A stretch of 64,000 nt of DNA from Mrakia gelida (taxonomy: Eukaryota > Basidiomycota > Tremellomycetes > Cystofilobasidiales > Mrakiaceae), in assembly GCA_024345305.1 (NCBI GenBank), contig BRON01000016.1, positions 868,001-932,000 on the forward strand. The letters run 5' to 3'. Below are positions 8,544-18,760 of this stretch, one piece after another (position 1 is the stretch's first letter; every line of letters begins with the position of its first letter). The position numbers and the translations under genes were made by a program. The notes under the pieces were generated by a model, which was not told the DNA's origin, made no database searches, and saw only the letters and a program-made list of their open reading frames with translations.

Positions 8544-11459
8544 ATGAGCTACAAGGCCGCTTACAAGATCCCTTCCATGACCTGGGACAAGATCTACAGG
8601 TTCGCAGAGTATCAGCAGACTTCTGGTACGTTGCACGCTCTCTACCTTCGCTCCAAACCTGTATAGATATACGAAAGGAGGGAGCTGAGAGGGACCGAGG
8701 CGAGGGAGAGGGTCGTCCGATGTCGCCCGACCTGGCTCTTCTCTTTCGCTGCTCCCTTTGCCCAGTTCTCGTGGTCGCTCGATCTTGCTGAGCTAGAGCT
8801 GACCTGTATGTCTTTGGTTCTGCAGTGAGCATCCAACAAATGATCCTCTTTGGATCGACACCGAACCAGGTTCGTCCTCGCTCACCTCCCCCCCTTCCCT
8901 CTTCCTCTCGCTCTCCTCGCCCTCTTCGTTCGCTGACCTCCTCTCCACTCTCTCGCCTCGGCTCTGACAGGGAACCCTCTACAAAGCTTCTCGTGAGTTC
9001 TTTTGCTTCCCCCCTCCCCTTCCTCTCTCTCCTCCTCACCGAGCCTTCAAGAAGGGGCTGGCCCAACAGACCGGGAAGGGAGCGAGCCGGAATCGATGAG
9101 CGAGCTCGAGCTCACACCTTTCCCCTTCCTCCTCTTTTCTCTCTTCTCCCGTTTTCGGTATCTGCGGGAAAACGAAATCTGCAGAGTTCCTGCAAGAGGA
9201 GTTGCCCATTCGGTTGGCCCATCGAGTCAAGGAGCTGGATGAACTGCCAGAGAATCTCAACCAGATGCCTAGCATCATCAAGGTCAAGGAGTGGTACGCT
9301 CAGAGTTTCGAGGTGAGTCCGAGTGCTTCTTCTAAGGGTTGGGGGGAAGGGAGGTGGGCTGGGTGTATAGTGGGTGGGGAGGAGAGAGAGCTGGGTTCAG
9401 AGGGAGCTCGAGAGGGGAAGGAAGGGGAGGAAGAGATGGACCGAGCTCACCTCTTCGTCCTTTGTTCGAGTTCGAACTGAACTGACTCTCCCTTCTATCT
9501 GTCGGCTCTTTCAACTTTAGGAACTCGTCTCGATACCACCTCCCAACCTCTCCTCGGAAACCCTCGCTCTCCTCAAAGGGAAATCCGGAACGTTCGTCTA
9601 GCTCTCCTTCCTCCCTCGGCTTCTTTGCTGCTCCTCCTCCCTCGTCGAACCACACGCCTGACCTTCCCTTCCTTCTCGCTCTCGAACCGAAACCAGTCCC
9701 TGGCCCACCTCATCAGACAACCCTTCCCTCGACTCGCATCATTCGGGCTCAGGCTTTTCGAAACTGAAATCAAGAATCCCTCTCGAGAAACGGTGCGTCT
9801 CTCGTCATGACGCGTCTCTTCGAATCGAGCTCGAGCTGATCGTCTGTTCTGCTGGTTCGTTGACAGATACTACGCTCCCGTTGCTGGAGTGGAATGGCCT
9901 CCTGTTCTTCACGACTACAACGAGCACTTCACCAAGGTTCTGCAGAAGATCAAGCATCGACATGATCCTACGGTTTTGACTGTCGCGTGAGTTTCGACGA
10001 CCTTCCTCCCCTCCTTCCCTCCCCTCTCGTTATTTCGCGACTCGATCGACGAACGAGACGAGCGTGTAGAGTGGTGAGACCGACCTGACTCTTTGTGCTT
10101 TGTTCTGGGGGCTGCAGTCAAGGAGTCCTCGAATGGAAGAAGAACAAGAAGAGCGAACGAATCGGACTCAGCATTCAGCAGTTCTTGGATCGGTTCTATC
10201 TGAGTAGGATTGGTATCAGGTTCTTGATCGGACAGCGTACGTCCCCTCTATCCTCCTCTCCTCGTCGCGTCGAAGCTGACCGTTGAACCTCGCTCCATTT
10301 CGCAGACATCGCCCTCAACACTCTGCCTCCTCATTCTGGTTACGTTGGGATCATCTGCGAGCATACGGTTCGTCTTGGACTATCACGAGGATTGAGCTGA
10401 ACGCTGAGTTGACCTTTTCACGTTGACTTTCGTGCGAATGCAGAACGTCCACGACATCTGCGAGGAAGCCATCGAGAACGCGACCTTCGTTTGCGAGCAG
10501 CACTTCGGTCTCATCAACGTCCCCAAGATCGAGCTCGTGTGCGACAAGAACCTTACTTTCCCTTACGTGCCTGGACATCTGTGAGTCTCGCCTGCTCTCG
10601 CTTTCTCTCCTTCCCTCCCTCTCGATCAGCTTGTTCTTCGTCTCGTCGCGTCCCAACTCTCGAAGCTCACCTCCCTCCCCTCCTTCCTCGCCCAGCTCCC
10701 ACATCATCTTCGAACTCCTCAAGAACTCCCTCAGAGCCACCGTCGACTTCCACGGAGGAGCCGACGGAGAGAGCTTCCCTCCCATCAAGATCATCGTCGT
10801 CGAGGGAAAGGAGGACATCACGCTCAAGATCTCGGACGAGGGAGGAGGGATCCCCAGGAGTGCGATGGAGTTCATTTGGACTTATATGTGAGTGCTTCAC
10901 CCGCTGACCCTTTCTTTGCTGTTGGATTCGAAGAGCAGAAGCTGACTCCCTCGTTGCTTTCGTCGTTTGCAGGTACACGACGATGGAGGCTTCGGCGCTT
11001 GAGGCTGAGAACGGACCTTCCGACTTCACTGCTCCTATGGCTGGATTCGGGGTGAGTCTACCTCGCTTCTGACCCTTCGAGTGCCTGAACTGACTTGGGT
11101 TTTCTTTCACCTCTCGCAGTACGGACTCCCTCTCTCGAGACTCTACGCCAAGTTCTTCGGTGGAGATCTCAAGTTGATCAGCGTTCGTTCTTTCTTCCCT
11201 TCTTCCTCCTCATCTCGTCCTCGTTCTTCAGCTCACGCCTTCTCTCCTGCACTTTCTTTTCGTCACCGACCAACAGATGGAAGGCTACGGCACCGACGTT
11301 CGTCCCTCTTTTTCCTCCGTCTCTTGATCTCTCGCACGCTCTGACTCCTCCCCTTCTCTCCTTCATCCTTACAGGTCTACATCCACCTCAACAAACTCGG
11401 AGAATCCCGCGAACCTCTGCCCTACGGAGCCAGCGGTGCGAAGGAGGAGGGAGTGTAGT
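8544..11459 (+). CDS. PDK: Mitochondrial pyruvate dehydrogenase (acetyl-transferring) kinase
   Basis: The kinase phosphorylates the E1-alpha subunit of the pyruvate dehydrogenase complex in the mitochondrial matrix and switches it off. The exons encode MSYKAAYKIPSMTWDKIYRF, then SIQQMILFGSTPNQ, PIRLAHRVKELDELPENL and YAPVAGVEWPPVLHDYNEHF, the BCKDK_N-type helical domain. IGLSIQQFLDRFYLSRIGIR follows. The GHKL ATPase domain shows the N box (FELLKNSLRATVDFHGGA), G1 box (SDEGGGIPRSAMEF) and G2 box (GFGYGLPLSRLYAKFFGGDL). The end is GTDVYIHLNKLGESREPLPY. There are over ten introns, including a 22-nt exon at 8971-8992. The exon just before YYAPVA could not be phased with certainty. No obvious long targeting peptide is visible. 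A branched-chain ketoacid dehydrogenase kinase is the only close alternative. Confidence 0.9.
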
Positions 11460-12463
11460 TTCGCTTTGCACCCGGTCGTCCTTCTCTTCCCTTCCCTTGC
11501 TTGTTCCCCTCCCCTTCCCTCCCCATCCCCTTGTCGTCGTCGAGTCCGAGCCCACAGGGCTCTTTCGCACGCTCGAGCTCGTTTGTAACGCCATTCTCTC
11601 CTTCTGTTTATGCTTTCGTCGAGGACGCTGTTTCGGACGCGTCGCTTTTTCTTCCTTCCTTCCTTTTGCTTCGCTTTGTAATAGTTTTTCTTCGTGTACC
11701 GCTGGGAGTCCTTCGCGGGATGTATGATTCGATACCTCTTTCATGGCCAGGGAGAGGAGAGGAACGAACGCCTGACGCGTCGAGCTTTCGAGACGAACGA
11801 ACCGACCGAAGACCCGTCGGGAGCGAAAGCGATGGAATAGGCGTCAAAGACACCGGGAAAAAAATGAGGAGAGAGATAACGTAACAGGTATGGAGCGAAA
11901 ACGGAAGGAAGGCACGAGAGGAGAGAGAAAGGACGAGAGGTCAACGAGGCAAAAACAGAACGAACGAACGAAGAAGAAGAGTGAGCGAGCGACAAGATGA
12001 AGAGGGTGGGACGGGGAAGTGAAAGGAAGATGTATAATTGAGTGTAAGAGGAGGGGTGTGAGTAGGATAGAGCTGGCTAACACGAGCTGAGTAGAACCAA
12101 AGACGGGGAAGGGCGACGAGGTCCTCGACGCAACGGCGGGAGTTGCTGGATCGATTTGGTGGAGGGATGCGAAGACGTTGGACGAGCTTGAGGGAGAGAG
12201 TTGGAGGATGAAACTGCTGTGGTGGTTGCTTGGATCGAAACGAGGAGATTGAGCGGAGGGAGGAGGTGGTCCGAACGGAGGGGAGACGCGACGGCGCTTG
12301 ACGAAGAGGAGGGAGGGACGTCGAGGATGATATTGGGGTGAGATGACGTGAGAAGATAGCGAAGAAGGTGGGTGTGGTGAGGTGGTAGGAAGATGAGGTG
12401 AGGAAGACGAGGGGAGGGAAGAGTGGCTCCGACGCGTCGAACGAACGACGTTTCCGATCCTCC
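11460..12463. other. 1-kb convergent intergenic region
   Basis: No gene is supported. It lies between the 3' ends of the PDH kinase and an F-box-like gene. The left half is pyrimidine-rich and the right half purine-rich on the plus strand, which creates long spurious Ser/Pro-rich frames. GACGCGTC occurs at 11636, 11774 and 12431. Confidence 0.5.
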
Positions 12464-13958
12464 TCACGACCGCTCTCGGACGATGACCTGGACGCAGTCC
12501 GGTACCTCCTCGTCGTATCCTTCGATGAGTTGTTGCATCTCTCGACGTACCCACTCGTTTCCGACGACGATTGTTGCTGAGGTGATGGAAGGGTGGGAGA
12601 GGATTTGATCTCGTTTAACGAGGAGGTCAATCATGTTGTCCCACCAGAACGAGGGGGGCAGGTTCTCGGTGTCGGCCCCATAGAAGGTGCTACTGTCCCA
12701 AAAAAGCGATACGTCCTCCGATGCGATGTCGACGGTCCCGTTGAGTCCAAGGAAGCAGCTGCCGGAAGGAGGGTACTCCAGCGGTTCCTCGTCGTCCTCC
12801 TTCCAGACGACGTCGATATTCATCAAGCGGACTGTTCGAAGTCGCGACCACGCTGAGATCTCCCTAGCGGTACCGTCCGATAGCCGGTACGTAGGATCGT
12901 CGGTCCACCACTCGGGTCCGTCCTGCACGACCAGCTCTGTGGGGTCGAGGAGGGAGAGGAGAGCCGGGCAAACGTCGAAGAGTGTCAAGCTCCCACGATC
13001 GGATTCCTCCTCCTCGTCCTCTCCAAGATCCAGACGGACCCAAGGATCCGTATCCAGGGTGATGGTGAAGCGGTCGAGCTCGATACGACGGTCCAGGCGA
13101 TTCGACGAATCGAAGGGGTAGTCCTGAAGCGCGCTGGAATGGAGGGAGGAGGAGGCGACCTCGAGGATTCGAATGTTGTTGAGGGAGAGGCTTGAGGCCA
13201 AGCGAGCCGACGAGCGAGGTGCCTATAGGGAGGTCGAGAGGAAGGCGGTCGAGTCAGAGAGAATGGCCGTCGAGAAAGATGAGAAGACGACGCGACCCAC
13301 TCTTCCGTCGAAGAGCTCTATCAAAGCAAGGCCGCCGATCTGAAGTGAGTGGTACAGCTTTGGGGAGAAGAGCTGAAGGCAAGCCAGGCTAGCTCCGCAA
13401 GTTCTTGCGATGGTCTGCTTGTCTGCGAACGAGAGGATGAGCTCGAAGACCTCGAGGGGGAAGGCGTGGAGGAAGGGACGAAAGCCGGAGTAGCTCTCGA
13501 CCTGGTTCTTGATCGTGAAGTTGGGTAGAGGGGAGTAAGGAGCGTTGGGTTCAGGGACCTGTATGATGAGGAGGGAAAGCAGTCAGATCAAGGCTTTCAA
13601 CATCTCAGAGATATCGAAGGAGGACAGCGGCGACGAGGGAGGAGGAGAGAGGAGAGCTGACCTTCGTCCATCTCCAGACGCCCTTCTCCTCCCTTCCAAC
13701 TTCTGACTGTTGCAACATCGACCGGAGTACCTTCTCGTCCTCCTTCAGGAACCACATTTCCGTTTGTTCGCCTACGTGCGGGGGTCTTTGGAGGAGGGAG
13801 ACGGCGGAGGAAGCGATTCGAAGGAGTTGAGCTCGTTCGTTTTGGAGGTTGGCGACTTGAGCTCGAAGCTCTTCGTTCTCGCGTTTTAAGAGGGTCGTTT
13901 CGCTTTGGGGAGCGTCCGACGGATGGGGAGAGAGCTTGGCGGAGGAAAGGGCGGTCAT
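12464..13958 (-). CDS. F-box-like protein with N-terminal coiled coil
   Basis: Three exons are read. Exon 1 starts MTALSSAKLSPHPS and carries a heptad stretch (LKRENEELRAQVANLQNERAQL) ending EKGVWRWTK. Exon 2 contains an F-box-like helix set, HAFPLEVFELILSFADKQ, followed by ...LYHSLQIGGLALIELFDGR. An in-frame TAG just after this is removed by an intron with a GTGGGT donor, a CTGAC branch and a CTATAG acceptor, so it is not a lesion. Exon 3 is an acidic repeat-like region (SLSLNNIRILEVASSSL, LSLLDPTELVVQDGPEWW) that ends VPDCVQVIVRERS. F-box proteins recruit substrates to SCF ubiquitin ligases; here that role is inferred only from the short F-box-like motif. No specific orthologue is recognised. 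Confidence 0.6.
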
Positions 13959-14287
13959 GGCGAAGTGTGGATGGGAGAAAGGAGAGGGTCGACGTTGGTG
14001 AGGAGGAGAGGTCGAGCTCGCAAGATTCGAGGTCGAGACGTTTTGCCTCCGTTCGTGTGGGCAGTCGACGCAGATTTTCACGTCTTTGGAAGGAGGCGCG
14101 AGATACGAGAGGCTGCTCTTCACCTCAATCATTTTTTTACGCCGTTAAGCTTCCTTCGCAGTCAAAATCGACCTTTGAAGAAGGGACGAAGCTCAACTTC
14201 GAAAGCTCCTCTCAACCTCGACTCCCTTCCCTCCCTCCCTCTCTTCCTTCCCTCATCTCTCTCGTTCTACCCCTCACCCTTCGACGA
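13959..14287. promoter_or_regulatory. Divergent promoter between the F-box-like gene and MYND copy C
   Basis: The 329-bp gap separates two divergent start codons. It is CT-rich near the right-hand ATG. The duplicated block seems to begin at or just before that ATG, because the bases upstream of the two MYND copies differ apart from general pyrimidine richness. Confidence 0.4.
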
Positions 14288-15549
14288 ATGGACTTGCGTG
14301 TCACTCAGTTTGGTCGTACACTCGGACTCGTGCCGGGATTGAATCCTCCCACGAGCCAGCTTCCATCCTACAGCACTCTGACGAGGCTCGAGGAATCGGT
14401 TCGTCCTTCTCGTCTCCGCTTCCTTTCTTTCGAGGCTGATCGAGTTTGCTTGAAAACTTACAGGAAGACGGTCCGACGAAGGAAGAAATCGAACAATTCC
14501 GTGTCAGTTTCCACGGTAGAAGCTAGGGATGGAGAATCTGGACTGAGTCGCTGACCTTCGACCCCTCCTCCTTTTGTCTCTCACCTAGGCTCGATCATCC
14601 GCTGAGTACCTCCCTTCGATGAACAAGGTGATCTTGGACACCAAGGTAACACCAAAGGCCCTCTACGATACCCTGAGGCTCGTTGGGTTCATCGGCTTGA
14701 AGCCTGTCACCCCTTACGATCGTCGCTTCGTTCGCGAGCACGGCGATGAAGCCCTCGACTACTTCCTCGCTCTTCTAAGAATCACCTATCAGCTTCCCAG
14801 CCATCTGTTTCAGGTCAGTAGTTTTGGCTATGTTCGACCCATTCTTGACACTGACTCGGGCCTCTCCTTCCCACCTCCAGTCTTCGACGATCAAAGGAGA
14901 GCAGGAAACCGCCGCCGATCTCCTTATCACCCTCTCTCTCATCATTCAACATCGATACGACGATCTCATCGCCGCCTACCCTGGAACCTCTCTCCCAGTT
15001 CCACCAGTCTCGGCGAACAGCGAATGGCCCTTCGTCGTCTGTCCCGGATCGTCAAAGCCAATCCGACGCTGGGCCTGGGAGACGCGGAGAAGCATCGATT
15101 GTTGGGCCTTCTGCTCGAAGAGATTCCCAAGATAGGAGACGTCAACCTGGATCTGTCGAGGAAAGAAGGGATGCTGGGACCGGTTGTGTGGGATTCGTGC
15201 GAGTTTCTTCGAGCCGAGTGGGAGAGGAAGGAGGACGTGCGATGCGTCGAGCTGAAGGACGGCGAAGAGATGGAGGCTTGTAGTCGAGTGAGTTTCAGCC
15301 CTATTCTTTGTCTCACGTCCTGAATCCCCTAGACACGCCGAATCGTGCCAACTGGTTCTCGTCCTACAGTGCGTCACCGTTCGATACTGCTCGAAGAGTA
15401 CGTCGCGTCGAGCTCACCTCTTTCTCTTTCTCCCATCTTCTCGGTTTCCGCCCCTTCGCTGACACCATCACGTGTTTTGCTCACTCTCAGAACATCAAAA
15501 ACTACACTGGAAGAAGCACAAGCACCAGTGCTTCGAGACGAGCTGGTGA
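14288..15549 (+). pseudogene. MYND-finger paralogue C, with a one-base frameshift
   Basis: The exon order is the same as in the copy at 2448: MDLRVTQFGRTLGLVPGL, a 39-nt second exon, ARSSAEYLPSMNK...TPYDRRFVREHGDEAL, then SSTIKGEQETAADLL...YPGTSLPVPPVS. Right after PPVS (near 15011) copy C is one base shorter than copy B, so the frame jumps; the homologous sequence (EQRMALRRLSRIVKANP, LGLLLEEIPKIGDVNLDL) continues in a different frame. The finger is CSR/CVTVRYCS/KKHQKLHWKKHKHQCFETSW and keeps the Cys lost in copy B. Translation through the shift would stop at ...EIPR before the finger. A sequencing error could mimic this lesion. Confidence 0.65.
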
Positions 15550-16117
15550 TATCCTTCGACGAACTGAAACTCGACGCGTCTGGAATCGTGAGTCGTCTTC
15601 GCCGACCCTCTTCTTCCCACTCTTTCCAAACGCTCTCTGACGCTTTCGACGCTTTCTACCTCGTTCTATAGTCTGGAGACCAACGCTCGTGCCTTCAAGG
15701 TTCGCACACTCCGTCTCTTTACTTCGCGTCGAGAGCATCAAACGCTCTCGAATCTTTCCCTCGCTGACTCCTTCGTTCCTCCTCCACGCCTTTTCTGCCT
15801 CGTGCCGATCAGACCCACCCATACCCAACATACACCCATCTCAGTAACGCAGCCTCGATATCATGACCCCTCAACGACCTTCTTCGATCCCTGACCTTCG
15901 TTTGTCAATGCACGTCTCTCGTTCTCGCTCTTCTCTTCCCTCTTCCCACTCACTCATAGTCATCGAACGAAATTAGAATCAAACCCATACATCTTGCACC
16001 GCAAAAGCACCTCAAACGCCCAGCGAGCGAGCGACCAAGAACCGACTAACTCGTGCAAGAAAGCGAAGATCGCCCCGGTCTCGACTCTCCATCCTCCCCC
16101 ACCCATCCCTCCCGCCA

Positions 16118-16391
16118 TCACTCCTCCCCCTCCGTCCCAGCCACCTTCCACATCATCATCACTCCGAGGGATCTGTAGGGTTTCCACCCCTCCGTCAACT
16201 CCTCGCACTCCTTCGGGGTCAGGTAGATGTTCCCTTTTGCTTTGGTCTTGACGCGCGCTTTGAGCTGGGCGAGCGTCAGACCAGCTGGGAGGGGAGGGGG
16301 AGGGGAGGTAGAAGAGGAGGAGGAAGATTGGGCAGCGAGGGTATGTTTGGGGAGTCCTTCAGACGCCTAGTTCGCCGCTGTGGTTGGGTGG
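16118..16391 (-). pseudogene. Truncated copy of the MAG1 3' exon
   Basis: On the minus strand the sequence encodes LTLAQLKARVKTKAKGN, YLTPKECEELTEGWKPYRS and MMMWKVAGTEGEE with a stop at the same place as intact MAG1. Upstream, the fragment keeps the splice acceptor, but GVQKG is replaced by GV followed directly by TGA, and no other MAG1 exon lies beyond. It is a fragment without the catalytic Asp exon in frame. The near identity of the 3' coding part to 4291-4450 implies recent duplication or gene conversion. Confidence 0.8.
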
Positions 16392-16398
16392 ATGGGTG

Positions 16399-16553
16399 CG
16401 AAGAGTACGTCGCGTCGAGCTCTCCTCTTCCCTTTCTTTTCTCTCTTCCGTTCGTCTCCCTCTGGCCGATATCATCACCCGGTTCTCTCGTCTTTAAATC
16501 ATCAAGAATTTTACTGGAAGATGCACAAGCACTAGTACTTCCAGTCGAGCTGG
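16399..16553 (+). pseudogene. Relic of a third MYND last intron and exon
   Basis: The sequence matches the end of MYND copy C: a GTACGT donor in the same GAAGAGTACGTCGCG context, an intron of similar size, then a decayed last exon reading NHQEFYWKMHKH, a TAG at 16533-16535, and YFQSSW. In copy C the same exon is HQKLHWKKHKHQCFETSW. The zinc-ligand Cys has become Tyr. No upstream MYND exons precede it; it abuts the MAG1 fragment directly. Confidence 0.7.
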
Positions 16554-16855
16554 ACGAAGGTCGAGGAGATTCGCGTCCGGCGTTTCGATCGGCGAGTTTC
16601 TCGAGATTTCTCGGACCTGTCCTCTTCTTCCCCACATCTCACCGGCTCACTCTCCATCTTTCCAAGCACATCGCGAGTCGACTTTGCCAGGGTGCGGGGT
16701 CGGGATCGAGAAGGGTTCACCTCGAGTAGACGACGCGTCGAGAACGAGGTCAGCCCTCTCCTTCATCTCCTCTCGCCTTCTCTCGACTAACTGACTTAAG
16801 TCTCTCTCTCTCGACGCATGTAGTCGAGCCAATTAAATAGTCACTCAAAAGCTCT
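16554..16855. other. Intergenic, no gene seen
   Basis: Pyrimidine-rich sequence with weak similarity to the flank of MYND copy C (a CTTCTTCCC segment) and one GACGCGTC at 16732. Nothing codes convincingly. Confidence 0.4.
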
Positions 16856-18489
16856 CTAAACCCCCAACAACCCCTTCACAGTCTTCTCCTCCTCCCCCGT
16901 CACCCAAATCATCTCCTCCAACCCCCCTTCCATCTTCTCCCACCCCTTCCAAAGCTCTCCCAACTCCTCCCTCTCCCCCTCGCTCAGAGCCCCTCTCTCG
17001 AGCAGCGAGATGAGCACCCGAGCAGACTTCTCTCGGTAGTCGGCGTCCTCGAGAGCGGCAGCTTCGTCAGCGTTGGCTCCTGGGGCGGGGTGGGAGGAGT
17101 TGGGAGTGAGGGAGGTGAGGAGGGTTTGGGCGAGGGAGTGGGAGGTGAAGGATTGGAGGAGAGGGGCTGGGGGCGTGGTTGGGGTGGAGGGGATGTCGAG
17201 GAGGAGAGTGGAGAGGAGGAAGGCTGTTTTTCGGCGGAGGGGGAGGGAGGGATCTGTGAGACGGGGAGGAGGGGGACGCGAAGGGAGGTCAGTCCCGTGA
17301 ACGATGCGGATCGAGAGCAAAGCTGAGCTGGTTGGGGGGATTGGTAGTGACAAAACCAGCCTCTCCCTCTCGTGTCCAATACCCTCGGTCCAGAAGGCGA
17401 AGCTCTCTAGAGCGAGGAAGAAAGACCATCGCGACCGAGAACCAACCGAAATGAAACTCGACTCACCACTCAGCCCACCCTTCAGCACCTGCCATCCCCA
17501 ACCCTCGTACTGATCCAGCATCTTCACAGCCTGCTCGTTATGCTTCAGCGTCCCACTGAGCGCATACAGAGCTCTCGATCTCGTCTCAGTCGAGGAGGGA
17601 GGAATGACGGGGAGACCCTCGATGGAGGCGGGAGGAGTGAAGTCGGAGGAGGTGGTAGCGATCAAGCTGAGGAGGAGGGGGAGAGGGTTGAGGGCGAGGA
17701 ACTGTAGCGAGCGAAAAGGTATACAGAAGATGGTCAGCTGTGTGTCTCGAGAAAGATGGAAGGGGGAAAAGGAAAAGAGAGAGGGAGACGGGACGAACAG
17801 CTTCCTGAGCTTTGGGATTGTTCTGAACGGCGGTTCCACAGACCCAGGAGGCAGTTTGACGGATGAGATCGGATGGGGAGGAGAGGAGGGCGATGAGTGG
17901 AGGCCAGAGACCGATGGACTGAAGGTTGTTGGCGTTGTCGATTTGTTCGATGAGCTTGAAGAAGGAAGGGAGGGAAAGGGAGGGGAAGGAATGTCAGCTT
18001 CGACCTTTCCCTTCCTTCGAGAAGAGCTCCCTCCACTCCCGTGAAGACCAGAAGAAGCAAGTTCTCACCATCTCGAGGTTATCCAGAGCAATCCTGTTGG
18101 AGCCAAATCAAATCGAGTTAAGTGGTCAGCATCGATCCCAAACGCAACGGCGAGCAAAAGAAGGAAGGGAAAGAGAAACGAGCTGAGCTCGACTCACACC
18201 CTCTCATCCTCCGGCTTGGTCTCATCAACCGCGAACGTCATGGCCTCCTTCATCAGCGTAGCATCACTCTTCCCCATGATGGCTTCCAGCATCCCAGGTT
18301 CCATCAGGTCCTTCCTTCGTCCGGCAGCGATCTCCTCAGCGACAGCGTGAAGCTCGGAGGCGTCGCCGTTTACAGGGACAGAGTTGGTGATTCCCCTAGT
18401 GACCGAAAGCGAAGAAGATTTTAGCTCGATTACTGAGAGAAGATGGAGAGATAGACTCACCATTGGAGGAGTTCGTTCATAGCGGCCAT
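16856..18489 (-). CDS. FES1: Hsp70 nucleotide exchange factor Fes1 (HspBP1 family)
   Basis: Fes1 releases ADP from cytosolic Hsp70 and helps send misfolded proteins to degradation. The first exon is short (MAAMNELLQW), followed by the Fes1 N-terminal region GITNSVPVNGD, ELHAVAEEIAAGRRKDLMEP, AIMGKSDATLMKEAM. The armadillo-like core reads LIEQIDNANNLQSIGLWPPL, LLSSPSDLIRQTASWVCGTA and QNNPKAQEAF, the diagnostic Fes1/HspBP1 repeat that clamps the Hsp70 ATPase lobe. SRALYALSGTLKHNEQAV and REKSARVLISLLERGAL follow. The end is TVKGLLGV. About six exons are joined by GTGAGT-type introns. The size (about 390 residues) is somewhat above yeast Fes1, mainly because of a Pro/Ser-rich insert near the C-terminus. 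Confidence 0.88.
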
Positions 18490-18760
18490 GTTTGAGTTGA
18501 GTTGTGAGGAGGAGGGAGAGGGAAGTGGTTAAGGTCAGCTTGAATGAGTTCGAAAATCGAAGGAGAGGTTGAGCTCAACGTTCTTTCGACGCGGTTCTAG
18601 TAGGTTCTCTCATCTGAAAACTCTTTTTGAGAGCCCAGAAGAGTTGTGAGAGGGTAATGAGATAGCCAAGAGAAAGCTCGTCGAGAAAGAATTATCGAAA
18701 AAAGCGAAAAAGCGAGCGACCAAGCAAAACCGAGCGTCCCCTCCCTCCCTCGGCGACGCG

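Larger units (their letters stand above)
14288..16391. repeat. Segmental duplication, copy 2
   Basis: It matches 2448-4560 in direct orientation and holds MYND copy C, a related 3' flank and a truncated copy of the MAG1 last exon on the minus strand. Homology stops just beyond the splice acceptor of that exon. A further MYND fragment follows immediately, so the duplication may have happened more than once. Confidence 0.8.

Noticed and set aside
11844..12630. Two long minus-strand frames, Ser/Pro-rich, possibly another gene.
   Set aside because: Composition follows from the purine-rich plus strand; no motif, no splice pattern, and they run into the 3' end of a real gene.
13215..13225. In-frame TAG in the F-box-like gene at 12464-13958, at first read as a nonsense mutation.
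   Set aside because: A GTGGGT donor, a CTGAC branch and the CTATAG itself as acceptor outline a normal intron; the TAG is its last three bases.
2448..16553. A transposon as the cause of the MYND duplication.
   Set aside because: No terminal inverted repeats, target-site duplications or transposase frame were seen at either block edge; unequal exchange is simpler.
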